Positions 1 through 10,840 of a stretch of DNA of 64,000 bases are shown one piece after another (positions within the stretch are counted from its first letter, which is position 1; every line of letters begins with the position of its first letter). The DNA lies in contig JAQJVL010000247.1 of NCBI GenBank assembly GCA_035578905.1, positions 788,972 through 852,971 of the forward strand, in the 5' to 3' direction. The translations under genes and the position numbers were made by a program. This stretch comes from Stictocephala bisonia. Taxonomy: Eukaryota; Arthropoda; Insecta; Hemiptera; Membracidae. The notes below the pieces were generated by a model. The model was not told the DNA's origin. It saw nothing but the letters and a program-made list of their open reading frames with translations, and made no database searches.

Positions 1-722
1 GTGGCCTGTGACGTCATGGGAAAGTTACGAGAGGAAAGTTGTTGACAGCATGTAGAGTGGCCAGACAAACTTTGAAGAGCTCTTGGCCAAGTTTATGTGG
101 CCACACACTCTTCACACCGGACTACAAACCTGCTTTAGAACTTAATAAACCTTTCTTGTCACTTTTTTGCCGTTGACTTTTACGAATACAGTATTTATCT
201 AATATCCACCACGATAATCAATAAATGTTATAGTATCTGTAATAATTAGAAAAAAAACCCTTGAAAGTGGTATTTAATTTTGCTTTGATAAAAGTGATCA
301 CAAATGTTCGATGGCGTATTCAAACAGTAGTCATTTTACTGAGTAGGATAATAATTGAAACCTATTTACGATAAATAACAACATTAATTAACTAACATTA
401 AAATGTATAATGAAAGTAACAGACAAAAGGTTGCAAGATAACTGAGCCTGCTTCGCCTAAACGATAGGCAAAGTGGATATAGCTTAGATAGACCTAAAAC
501 ATTACTTCTAGAGCAGTTATAATAAATATAGGTTTGACAACAATGAACAGCTGATATTTATGTGAACACCTGACAGACCAGTATTATGTAAGGTTTTCTT
601 TAACAATTCATTTAAATAATTTAGTTTCTATTTTAGGTGCCAGGGAATTAAATATTCAAAATTATACAATGTTTCAATTACGTACCTATCATAATAATTT
701 ACTTATGGTTTATTACTTATGG
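1..722. other. AT-rich stretch, no gene seen
   Basis: No open frame or repeat I can support. A perfect CRE palindrome TGACGTCA lies at 9-16. A short duplicated stretch (ttacttatggtt) sits at about 701-723, just before the hairpin. Confidence 0.5.
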
Positions 723-761
723 TTTTGTACGATAAAATAAGTACTATTTTATCGTACAAAA
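723..761. repeat. perfect 17-bp hairpin
   Basis: Arms 723-739 (ttttgtacgataaaata) and 745-761 are exact reverse complements around a 5-base loop. No terminator-like T tract or flanking gene explains it. It may be a foldback relic. Confidence 0.85.
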
Positions 762-879
762 TGTATTTAGCTGTGAAACTACGTTGAAAAAGGAAATAAC
801 AAAAATGTTTTTAAAATTAGCAGTAGGAACTGAGTTATTTAAAAATAGTTTTGTGCATTTTATATTTATTTTCTCTAAG

Positions 880-880
<1 letters not shown>

Positions 881-917
<37 letters not shown>

Positions 918-2252
918 TCATTTATTTGCCGTCAAATTGTTTACAATTATAGACAATGTCAAATCATCTTAATTTTAAACTAAACTAAGTGCAAACATTT
1001 GTTCAACATTAAAAAACAAAATAGATAAATGAAATACAATATATATTTTAATAATGTCTTATGACGTAATAAAAGGTTAGAAGTCAATGTGGTTCAGAGT
1101 AAAAAATTCATCTACAGAATAGAAGGGGTTTTCCAGGAGCCATATGTAAAACTTAGTTAAAAATGTTTTTTGACTGTACTTCAAAACTAAATGGGAAAAG
1201 AAATTGTATACTTTCAAGCACAATACCACATGGCTATCAAGAGACTTCGTCAATCTAGAAAAGTGTATTGATGTGTTCAGTTTCTGTCTGGTGTTGTGAG
1301 AATGATTTTTGTAATTAAAATGTAGCAAATGAGGATTTTGAAAAACATAGGAAATAGATCGAATAGGTATAAGTTAATAATAGTTGGAATTTTCAAATAC
1401 TGGAAAAGGGGTTTGCAATGTTCAAATAAACTTGATTCTGAAACTACTCTAATTGCTTTTTTTTTGGATAACTAATATTTCCTTAATGCGTTTTGAATTC
1501 CCCCAGAAAATCAGACCATATCTAAAAATAGATTGGAAATAAGCGTAATATGCTATTTTTACATAATTTATGGTAACACAAGATGTTAAACGCCTTAAGA
1601 GGTAAATTACTCTTGACAGCCTATTGGATATGTTCATTCCAATTTAGATTCTGGTCAATGAAAACACCCAAAAACTTAACACTAGATGAGAAGTTGTTGA
1701 GGCAATTATAATTGACTGAACATGATCTCACGCTAAACAATATATTTTTTGTCTTATCATTATTTAGAAGAAATCCATTGGCCTGGAACCATTTGAATGC
1801 ATTCATAATAGTGTTTTCAGATAGTAATTTAATTTCTTCTATGTCTTTACCAATGTTGACAAATGTGGTGTCGTCAGCGTACAATATAGTAGAAGATGCA
1901 GACAAACATTGAGGGAGGTCATTTATGCATATTAAAAATAAAAAGGGTCCAAGTACGGACCCTTGGGGAACTCCGCAATGTAAAGAGACATCATTCGACC
2001 ATTTATAAAAGTTTTTTGTTTGCGATTTGTAAGATATGACTTGAAAAAATTTAGAGGTAACCCGTTCACACCATAATAAGATAATTTTTGAAAAAGTCGC
2101 TATGATTCACACAATCAAATGCTTTGCTCAGGTCACAGAAGGTGGCCTGGGTAAGATTTTTATTTTCAAACGTTTGAATAATAGTTCTAATAAGACTGTC
2201 AATTGCATTTGATGTAGATTTGCCTTTCCTGAATCCGAATCGTGATGTGCTT

Positions 2253-2255
<3 letters not shown>
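881..2255 (-). mobile_element. 5'-truncated Jockey/CR1-type LINE remnant
   Basis: Read on the minus strand, this is the 3' half of a non-LTR retrotransposon: reverse transcriptase, then its C-terminal region, then a short 3' UTR ending in an (ATT)n tail (plus strand TAA repeats, 881-917). The element is cut at its 5' end at 2255, where a 31-base T run begins on the plus strand. Apurinic endonuclease and ORF1 are absent. 5' truncation and a simple-repeat 3' tail are normal for target-primed reverse transcription in the Jockey/CR1 groups. I did not find a convincing target-site duplication. Confidence 0.8.
1077..2250 (-). pseudogene. reverse transcriptase pseudogene (LINE ORF2 fragment)
   Basis: Minus-strand translation shows the RT blocks in family order. 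GFRKGKST and FCDLSKAFDCVNH (motif A aspartate) lie at about 2240-2105, GVPQGSVLGP at about 1975-1945, YADDT (the catalytic Asp pair) at 1867-1881, and FLGVFIDQNLNWNEHI just after. A YGLIFWG-type block follows at about 1530, and a C-terminal block with HNTRQKLN and a terminal FY/L motif at 1077-1328. The blocks sit in different frames, with shifts near 2100, 1985 and 1625, so no intact protein can be made. The fragment would have copied element RNA at the target nick. Clade assignment (Jockey versus CR1) is from memory of motif style. Confidence 0.85.
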
Positions 2256-2289
<34 letters not shown>

Positions 2290-2328
2290 TATCATACAGG
2301 TAGATACTCAACCTGTATGATATCTAAA
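2256..2328. repeat. T31 run joined to an 18-bp hairpin
   Basis: Positions 2256-2286 are 31 consecutive T. Overlapping the end of the run, arms 2284-2301 and 2311-2328 form a perfect 18-bp stem around a 9-base loop. On the minus strand the order is hairpin, A31, LINE fragment. The LINE may have inserted into, or been cut at, the A tail of an older retroelement. Confidence 0.8.
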
Positions 2329-3240
2329 ATGTATGAATTTAAGCCTGCAGTTTAATATTACAGGATAAAACATGGCTAGTATTTGAATTTTGTAAATGTC
2401 AGAAGTTGCCGTTTTGAACTATTTTAGTGTCCTTAGATTAGAAACGGCTCATATCACGGAAAAATGCAAATAGTAAAACAGTCTTAACATTAGGCCTACA
2501 TTTTCTATCAGAAACAATCATTAAATACATATTGTTCCATAAGACAAAATTAAATTGTCTATCATTTTGGAAAATGGCGGATTTTTTAAGGCCGCTAAAT
2601 ACATATTTTCATTACTCCTCCTTTGGGTTGTGTAATTTTGTGAAAGCTCTTTACAGCCTACAGTACCATGTAGTAAAATTACCCGTCAAGGAAACAATTG
2701 GGTGGTTGATTCGAATCAAACGGAATTTAGAAATTTGAAACCACAATTTACAGCGAAATTAGTGCCTGTAAATAGTACTTGAATCGCTCAAATTATGTAG
2801 TTTCTTTAATAAGTGGGAATCAATCAGTGTGAACACAAACAGCCTTTTTAACCGGTCTATTCAAATGGTGTAGAGGAGAATACAGTTTGTTTGGTTGCAA
2901 AGCAGCTTTAGGTGTTCGGTTCTGTGGAAACAAAAGGTCTGGTTGTTAGTCGCAAATTGTCGAGATGAGGGAGTGATGCGGCCGCAGGGGATAAACGTCC
3001 AGCTCTGCTTGGGGGACAAACCCTTAAACCGCATGTACTTCCGTCTCTAGACAGGTTTCTTAAAAACTCACGATTTGTATAAAACATATGAAAACCGTAC
3101 TTATATATCAGACACGTAGTTATCATGTTATTATTCCATTGACAACTTACGTAGACCTTTATAGTAGCTTAGTCTCTCTCACTAAATGCACGTGTTAAGT
3201 TAGTACATCTGGTTTGTATATTTAGCGCCACCAATGGATC
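2329..3240. other. no gene seen
   Basis: AT-rich DNA with only short, unrecognisable open frames. A slightly GC-richer patch at about 2930-3050 has no features I can name. Confidence 0.4.
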
Positions 3241-3411
3241 TTTTCGGTTAATTCACTACCATAACCATAATTTAGGTTAACCAAACCTAACACAACAAAA
3301 CTAAACCTAACAATAACCTAACTAAACCTAACACAATCTACCCAAAACATAAATAACACAACCAAACCTAACATAACCTAACCAAAGTAGTGGTAATGAA
3401 TTAACGGAAAA
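3241..3411. mobile_element. small foldback/MITE-like element, family C copy 1
   Basis: Terminal inverted repeats of 21 bp (TTTTCGGTTAATTCACTACC at 3241-3260; complement of TTTTCCGTTAATTCATTACC at the right end) match at 19 of 21 positions. The interior is made of degenerate AACCTAAC-type words. A second copy with the same ends and TTAGG-like interior lies at 35868-35980. No transposase is encoded, so this is a non-autonomous element or a foldback of unknown mobiliser. Confidence 0.65.
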
Positions 3412-3708
3412 TATCCCCAACAATTTTATGAGTTATGTTAGATCGGCCAACATAATTAGCACATACGTTCATAGGTTATGGCAGATTATAGGCTTAGCCT
3501 GTAGATTTAGCACTAATAGAAATTATGTATTGTGTAATGGATGATTTGAAGACTTTTGCAAATTATTTGGCAAACTTTGATGTTTGAAGCAAGAAGTATT
3601 TTTTTAATTCTTTATCTGTATAAAAAAATAATTAAGTCATAAAAATGGGTAAATCGGCTTTGATATTTAAATTTAAAAAACAAATAATTATAAACTACTC
3701 ACGGAGTG

Positions 3709-3839
3709 CCAGTGACCTTGACCGTTCTGACGTTTTCACAATATAACAGCGTCAAGCAACATAGAGTGTGGCTGTTCTCTGGATGGGTGACCGACTGAGC
3801 GATCCCGTCTAGCACGCAACCCGCCTGTCCGGTCACTGG
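3709..3839 (+). pseudogene. 5S-rRNA-like sequence (5S-derived SINE head or 5S pseudogene)
   Basis: The segment 3749-3800 aligns with the internal-promoter half of arthropod 5S rRNA. TCAAGCAACATAGAGTGTGG corresponds to the box A region (5S: TTAAGCAGCGTCGGGCGCGG), and GGATGGGTGACCG matches the box C core (5S: GATGGGGGACCG) at the right spacing. The ends CCAGTGACC (3709-3717) and GGTCACTGG (3831-3839) are exact complements and could form the closing helix I of 5S rRNA. Total length is 131 nt against about 120 for 5S. The helix bases differ from normal 5S yet still pair, which suggests a derived family rather than a random dead copy. No T run follows directly. A 5S-headed SINE is my preferred reading. 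Confidence 0.6.
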
Positions 3840-3849
3840 TAGTGGGTTG

Positions 3850-4463
3850 CAAGTTAAATTTTAGAGAGCACGCTAACTTCATCGGCTAAAATAGAACCTC
3901 CTTTACCTTAAACTAATGCTCTCAAGTTATTTTCCTAATCGAAGTACTTAATAATATATGTACATATAAATTATGTAAGTGTTGAGTTTTAATTTTGTGA
4001 TTCGATCCTTTTAGAACAGGTTTCCAACGATTCTTAAAAACATTTAAAAGTAAATTAAAAACGATATTTTAAACCCTAAACGTTAAAAAGATGATTTAAA
4101 ACGGTAATGCCTACTCACGCGTATTTTGCTATTTAATTCCACAAATCACACCCTTCCTGTTCATCCAAGGACTCGCGTCGTCACGGATTTAATCAACTCC
4201 CATCTCCAGTTCGGGCACATTGTAACCGTTACGACTTCGGATTTAATCTCTGACGTAAAAGTAATGGCGAACCGTTTGTGTGTTGCGGGGGTCGTTAAAT
4301 ATATTGTGCCATAAAGTGACGCCTTTCCTCCCCCAAGACAACAACGCTTCCCTCACTGCATGCACGTACGACCAACCTGACGGTCGGAGACGTGTGATTG
4401 GTTCATCTGACGCTGTGAACTATTGCGTACTATTTATTTATACATTTTTATTATATTATTGAT
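3850..4463. other. no gene seen
   Basis: This may include the body or tail of the 5S-like element up to about 3930. The GC-richer part at 4130-4400 has overlapping short open frames without recognisable motifs. Confidence 0.35.
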
Positions 4464-4465
4464 TC

Positions 4466-4640
4466 TAAGATATGAGACGCCGACATACCTCTATGCGTAT
4501 TTTAAGGCGCATGTGAATGATTACATGAGTGTGGATGAACTGTGCAGTCTGGTTACTAACTGAAATCGATTGTTCCTCAGAAAGGCCCGTTTATAAGGCA
4601 CAATGGCCAGGGTAACTATAAATGGTCTTCAGATTGCGAC
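4466..4640 (+). mobile_element. dispersed repeat family A, partial copy
   Basis: Shares order and wording with the copy at 15058: AGACGCCGA near the start, a GAGTGTG/GATGA block, TTACTAACTGAAATCGA, then AATGGCCAGGGTAACTA. It is diverged and ends early compared with the 15-kb and 62-kb copies. No coding capacity. The family type (SINE or non-autonomous DNA element) is unknown. Confidence 0.6.
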
Positions 4641-5102
4641 AGTTTGGTCGATACGGTATTGTACAAGTAGTGATGTTACACTGCTCATGCTTCCCCTGTA
4701 ACTACTACAAAAAATAAGGCTGTTGTAGTTATAATTTTATCTATTATGTTTTATGATAATAATGTTATGAATTAAAAGGTGGCAAGGCAGCAACAAACTC
4801 TCGTAGTATGGCGAGGGTCAGATAATAAATGGCATCGAATGAATCTTATGTAATACCACTTACATTTTCCTCCGTAACCACCATAAAACATATAATTTCA
4901 AACTTAAATATAAATTGTCATGCCTCTTTAAAGGCAATTTCAACTGATATTTATAAGTCAATCCATCTTCATAAAATTAACCACACAGTTTAAACTGTTT
5001 GTGAATATTTTATTGATTCACTGAATTTTAAAATTGACAGTTAGATTTTTCCCAACGTGTTTAATGTTTTGGACTTAAAAAATTTGAATTTTATCTCATT
5101 TT
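4641..5102. other. no gene seen
   Basis: AT-rich. The final 60 bases may be decayed upstream RT sequence of the following LINE, but the frame is lost. Confidence 0.4.
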
Positions 5103-5112
5103 TATTGTGTAG

Positions 5113-7065
5113 ATCATCAAATTCTGTTACAAAAACTCAAACACTATGAAGTCCGAGGAGTGCCACTGGCGTGGCTTGACTCGTACCTCAACAACATAAT
5201 ACAATATGTGAGCATCTCAGTTCATTCATCTTCAAATTTAAAGCTGAAGTAAGGGGTCCCACAGGGATCTATACTCAGCCCACTATTGTTTCTTATTTAC
5301 GTTAATGACGTTGGCTCGGCTTTACAATATGGACATTTAGTCCAGTACGCCGATGACACGACTCTCCTCTTCAAATCAGTCTCAACTGAAATGCAATCGT
5401 TTCTTGATTTGAACAGTTGCGGCCAGCACTTTAGAAAATTAAATTTAAATACAATAGTTCAAAAACAAATTATCTGCAATTCTGCTTGAAACCCGACGCC
5501 TTAGTCCAGTGGTAATGGCAGACAATATCGTCTTACGGGAAGTTTAGTCAGCAAAGTTCCTTGGGATATACTTTGATCGAAGTTTCACCTGGACTAGCCA
5601 TGTCTACCATGTATGTGACAAAGTTCCTCGAGATATACTTTGATCAAAGTTTGACCTGGACTACCCATGTAGACCATGTATGTGACAAAGTTCCTTGGGA
5701 TATACTTTGATCGAAGTTTGACCTGGACTAAACATGTAGACCATGTATGTGACAAAGTTCCTTGGGATATACTTTGATCGAAGTTTGACCTGGACTAGCC
5801 ATGTGGACCATGTCTGTGACAAAGTTCCTTGGGATATACTTTGATCGAAGTTTGACCTGGACTAGCCATGTAGACCATGTATGTGACAAAGTTCCTTGGG
5901 ATATACTTTGATCGAAGTTTGACCTGGACTAGCCATGTAGACCATGTATGTGACAAAGTTCCTTGGGATATACTTTGATCGAAGTTTGACCTGGACTAGC
6001 CATGTAGATCATGTATGTGACAAAGTTCCTTGGGATATACTTTGATCGAAGTTTGACCTGGACTAGCCATGTAGACCATGTATGTGACAAAGTTCCTTGG
6101 GATATACTTTGATCGAAGTTTGACCTGGACTAGCCATGTGGACCATGTCTGTGACGAAGTTCCTTGGGATATACTTTGATCGAAGTTTGACCTGGACTAG
6201 CCATGTGGACCATGTCTGTGACAAAGTTCCTTGGGATATACTTTGATCGAAGTTTGACCTGGACTAGCCATGTGGACCATGTCTGTGACAAAGTTCCTTG
6301 GGATATACTTTGATCGAAGTTTGACCTGGACTAGCCATGTAGACCATGTATGTGACAAAGTTCCTTGGGATATACTTTGATCGAAGTTTGACCTGGACTA
6401 GCCATGTAGACCATGTATGTGACAAAGTTCCTTGGGATATACTTTGATCGAAGTTTGACCTGGACTAGCCATGTAGACCATGTATGTGACAAAGTTCCTT
6501 GGGATATACTTTGATCGAAGTTTGACCTGGACTAGCCATGTAGACCATGTATGTGACAAAGTTCCTTGGGATATACTTTGATCGAAGTTTGACCTGGACT
6601 AGCCATGTAGACCATGTATGTGACAAAGTTTCATCATACGTTTACGTCCTGAGAAAACTGTCAACGTTTTGTCCAACCTAAGTTTTTCTCGTGGCCTACT
6701 TTGGTCTATTTCATTCCCACCTTACCTATGGAATCCCAGTATGGGGTGGATGCTCAAGCACTCAATTCCTCCGAATTTTCAGATAGCAAAAAAGCAGTAC
6801 TTATCATATTAAAACTGAATTCTAGAGAGTTGTGTAAACCAATTGAGCTGAGCTTACTAGCACTGTCCTGCCTCCACATCCTTGAAACAACTCTCCTCTG
6901 TATGACCAAGTGTCATCTTATGCGAGGTATTGACTTACGTACGGAACCAGAGGCAGGGACAATTACAGAATTGGACATCACAGAATGGCGATATACGAGC
7001 GCTTACCGTCGTAGGCGGGTGCTATGTTTATCAACAGCCTGCCTGACTCAATGAAAAAAATGTTC
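5113..7065 (+). pseudogene. reverse transcriptase pseudogene interrupted by a tandem array
   Basis: RT blocks occur in order on the plus strand: CVDHQILLQKL at about 5110-5145, a stop codon TAA at 5250-5252, GVPQGSILSP from 5253, FLIYVNDV, and YADDT with both catalytic Asp at 5346-5360. Then comes AKFLGIYFDRS at 5550, the start of the repeated segment. After the array the same domain resumes: VSSYVYVLRKLS at about 6629 and YGIPVWGG at about 6725, with a final FINSLPDSMKK block at about 7027. In-frame stops and frame changes occur throughout the 3' part. RT copies element RNA into the genome in intact relatives; this copy cannot. Confidence 0.85.
5553..6624 (+). repeat. 16-copy, 67-bp minisatellite inside the LINE
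   Basis: Units begin with AAAGTTCC at 5553 and recur every 67 bases to 6558 with no length change. Each unit spells part of the RT domain (KFLGIYFDRSLTWTSHVDHV) in one frame, but 67 is not a multiple of 3, so successive copies fall in different frames. The first two units are the most divergent and inner units are near identical. CAAAGTT occurs at both edges (5552-5558 and 6624-6630), so the ancestral single unit was flanked by a 7-base direct repeat. Confidence 0.95.
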
Positions 7066-7209
7066 CAGTTGAGTTTTCTAATGTTCCAAATGGTGTTTTT
7101 AAAGTTTTATGTTTATATGTTTATAGTTTAATTCTTAGCATAATATGACTTTTTGTATACAACAATCTGTGTCAAACGCAAATCAAGATTTATTATTATT
7201 ATTATTATT

Positions 7210-9075
7210 TTATCTGTATTGAATGACGTATGACGTTTTACTTTGGAGCATCAAGTCAGCCATTTTATTTGTAATAGTTAAATTAAATACTTTAAAACAA
7301 CCATTTATATTTACTATGAACCTTTCGACTCAGTTTGATACAATATATTTGAATACGCTCAGCTACGTAATAGGGAAAATACATCAAGTTGTTATACTCA
7401 GTACAGTAATAAAAATGAAATATTTAGTCATTAAATAGTTTTGAAACAGAAGGCAATTATAATTCCATCAAACAGCAGCTGTTATGGAGGTGAACATGAG
7501 GAGAGCAGCCCAAATCAACTGTAAGCGGGGAACAAAGGCGCATGTGTGGAGTGAGTTAATTAATTGTGGCTGCGAGAGAGGTCTCCAGCCTTTTGTTCTC
7601 GGATGATGCTCACTGACTGGGTTTGGGCGACCTTGTTTTACATGGATTTAGTAGACATTGGTTTTAGCTTGGAGTAGTTTCCCGCAAATGTACGTTTGCA
7701 TTAAAATTATATAATAGCATGTTCAACTTATATTAGTTACAGCAAATTTTTAGGTTGAAATCAGAAGGATATTAGGATGTAAAGATAAATAAGTACAACA
7801 AGTAATAACTCTATTTTACTATCTTACTCTTTTTTTTAGATAAGATCTTAGACACCAGTGTTCCTAGTAATCTCTTATTCGTATTCTACATCCTTCGCGA
7901 TTGTACTCTTTTGCATCGTCCAATCCTCGGTCCTCCAACAACTTTTTTTTTACATTTTGGAGACTGCAAATTCGTAAAAAATATTCATAAAATGTATTTA
8001 TATGTTAGTCCTGTTTTAACATGACTGCACATACAGTCACATTCATCAATATTACTACAGCTAATTATTAATTAAGCTTGAATTAATTTATTCAACAATC
8101 AGATTTTCTTTTAAAGTGTTATATAATACTACTCCCGTAGCTACAAAACTGGTTTAAATCATCCTTCGGGGCACATCTGAGAGTTACCGATAGCTGACAT
8201 TATTTTAGAAATGAACTGTAATTATTCTACATGTCAGTACAATAACAGTATAATTACAGGGGTTTGAACTGTTCAGCTTTAATAGCGTTGTGCTCTCCAT
8301 TAAGAATGACACATCTTGGTTGGACCAAAATGAAAAGTATTTTACTTTTATCCTGCTATTTTGAAACAACGATAGTTTAATTATTTAGATCACATAAGGT
8401 CTCGGCAGGATCACTCACCACCAATTGTGAGGTGTTATAGACTTAAAGTACATTCCAAAGAAAACTTAAAATCTACGAGTAGACAAATTATAGCAGTATT
8501 AATAAGGGGGGTGGACGAATAAACGTTTGAGTAATAAACTCTTATGAAATAAAATCAATAAAATACTGTCGTATACTGCAACAAACTGAGACATCAAAAC
8601 AAAAACATATAATTAGTCAGTATTTAATAACTTAAAGTTAAGCTTATCTGAGATAGTAAACCTCTGAGTTTCGAAAACATGGAACCGGAAATCAGAAACC
8701 TCTGAACTCTTTGACGGAACTCACCACAATAGTCAATGAAGAACTGTATTGTACTTTTAAATTCTCGAAGTGTTAGATATAAATATATAAAACATTAGCC
8801 AAAAAGTAACAATAACTAATGTTGCAAATATTTTTTTAATTAACTTTGTAGATATGTATGTAGTTGAAGCATAACACTATTCAAAAAACTTATTTGCACG
8901 TCTTTCAAAGATAAAAAAAATCGTTCAAGTGATGTCAAATTAAAAATGAATAAACTACGATAGAAGTCATAAACATGAAGCGTAAACAGACGTATAAAAT
9001 CAAAGACAATGTTGGCATCTTGATACAGCGCGACATTATTGTACACTCACTCAACGGCGATAAAATCTCGATCCC
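7210..9075. other. no gene seen
   Basis: AT-rich, with short open frames lacking motifs or codon structure. No tandem repeat or long inverted repeat noticed. Confidence 0.4.
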
Positions 9076-10840
9076 AGATTTATGAACACTTTGCGCTTGA
9101 AGTGAAAGGGGTGATCTATATTACCCTTCCCCATCGCCATCCCTTCACAGTGTGTGGAGAACTGTTATATAGTAGCCATAACTGATGTTTGTCTTAGTGG
9201 AGTATCAGCTAATTTATCTTGGCGACAAGATAGTTGATAGGGCTGATCTATACCCTACTCCCCTTTCTCACAGTGTGTGGAGAGCTGTTTTCTAGTAGCC
9301 ATAACTGATGTTTGTCTTAATGGAGTATCAGCTAATTTAACTTGGCGGTAAGATAGTTAATAGGGCTGATCTATACCCTACTCCCCTTTCTCACAGTGTG
9401 TGGAGAGCTGTTTTATAGTAGCCATAACTGATGTTTGTCTTAATGGAGTATCGGCTAATTTATCTTGGCGACAAGATAGTTGATAGGGCTGATCTATACC
9501 ATACTCCCCTTTCTCACAGTGTGTGGAGAGCTGTTTTATAGTAGCCATAACTGATGTTTGTCTTAATGGAGTATCGGCTAATTTATCTTGGCGACAAGAT
9601 AGTTGATAGGGCTGATCTATACCATACTCCCCTTTCTCACAGTGTGTGGAGAGCTGTTTTATAGTAGCCATAACTGATGTTTGTCTTAATGGAGTATCGG
9701 CTAATTTATCTTGGCGACAAGATAGTTGATAGGGCTGATCTATACCATACTCCCCTTTCTCACAGTGTGTGGAGAGCTGTTTTATAGTAGCCATAACTGA
9801 TGTTTGTCTTAATGGAGTATCAGCTAATTTAACTTGGCGACAAGATAGTTGATAGGGCTGATCTATATCCTACTCCCCTTTCTCACAGTGTGTGGAGAGC
9901 TGTTTTCTAGTAGCCATAACTGATGTTTGTCTTAGTGGAGTATCGGCTAATTTAACTTGGCGACAAGATACTTGATAGGGCTGATCTATACCATACTCCC
10001 CTTTCTCACAGTGCGTGGAGAGCTGTTTTCTAGTAGCCATAACTGATGTTTGTCTTAGTGGAGTATCGGCTAATTTAACTTGGCGACAAGATAGTTGATA
10101 GGGCTGATCTATATCCTACTCCCCTTTCTCACAGTGTGTGGAGAGCTGTTTTCTAGTAGCCATAACTGATGTTTGTCTTAGTGGAGTATCGGCTAATTTA
10201 ACTTGTCGACAAGATAGTTGATAGGGCTGATCTATACCCTACTCCCCTTTCTCACAGTGTGTGGAGAGCTGTTTTCTAGTAGCCATAACTGATGTTTGTC
10301 TTAATGGAGTATCGGCTAATTTAACTTGTCGACAAGATAGTTGATAGGGCTGATCTATACCCTACTCCCCTTTCTCACAGTGTGTGGAGAGCTGTTTTCT
10401 AGTAGCCATAACTGTTGTGTGTCTTAGTGGAGTATCGGCTAATTTAACTTGTCGACAAGATAGTTGATAGGGCTGATCTATACCCTACTCCCCTTTCTCA
10501 CAGTGTGTGGAAAGCTGTTTTCTAGTAGCCATAAATGTTGTGTGTCTTAGTGGAGTATCGGCTAATTTAACTTGTCGACAAGATAGTTGATAGGGCTGAT
10601 CTATACCCTACTCCCTTTTCTCACAGTGTGTGGAGAGCTGTTTTCTAGTAGCCATAACTGTTGTGTGTCTTAGTGGAGTATCGGCTAATTTAACTTTGCG
10701 ACATATTGCTCGGTGTTATTCCGCTACCACTACACCTTTTCACTGTATCTGAAGAGCTGTTATTTTGTACCCATAACTGTTGCGTGACCTGATGAAATAT
10801 CAGCCAGTTATACACTACTTGACCACACGATGGCTGATAT
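9076..10840. repeat. 123-bp tandem array, about 14 copies
   Basis: The landmark TGTGTGGAGAGCTG recurs at 9151, 9274, 9397, 9520 and so on every 123 bases to 10627, with a degraded copy near 10744. The unit is exactly 41 codons, so copies lacking stops create a repetitive minus-strand frame of 138 codons at 9378-9794. Copies with CCATACTCC are open; those with CCCTACTCC carry a TAG. Variants cluster by position: the open type at about 9500-9770, TTGTCGACAAG at 10200-10590, and GTTGTGTGTC at 10410-10680. This is the pattern of local homogenisation, not of selection on a protein. Confidence 0.95.

Larger units (their letters stand above)
5103..7209 (+). mobile_element. second LINE remnant, expanded by an internal minisatellite
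   Basis: A 5'-truncated non-LTR retrotransposon on the plus strand, ending in (ATT)n at about 7188-7209, the same type of 3' end as the element at 881-2255. About half of its length (5553-6624) is a tandem array that grew inside the RT gene. Without the array the fragment would be about 1.0-1.1 kb. Confidence 0.8.

Noticed and set aside
3260..3390. Interstitial telomere array
   Set aside because: AACCTAAC words are irregular and interspersed with other sequence, and they lie inside an inverted-repeat element rather than in a head-to-tail array.
9378..9794. 138-codon minus-strand frame of 41-residue repeats
   Set aside because: It exists only because the 123-bp tandem unit is a multiple of three and four neighbouring copies lost a stop codon; other copies are closed.
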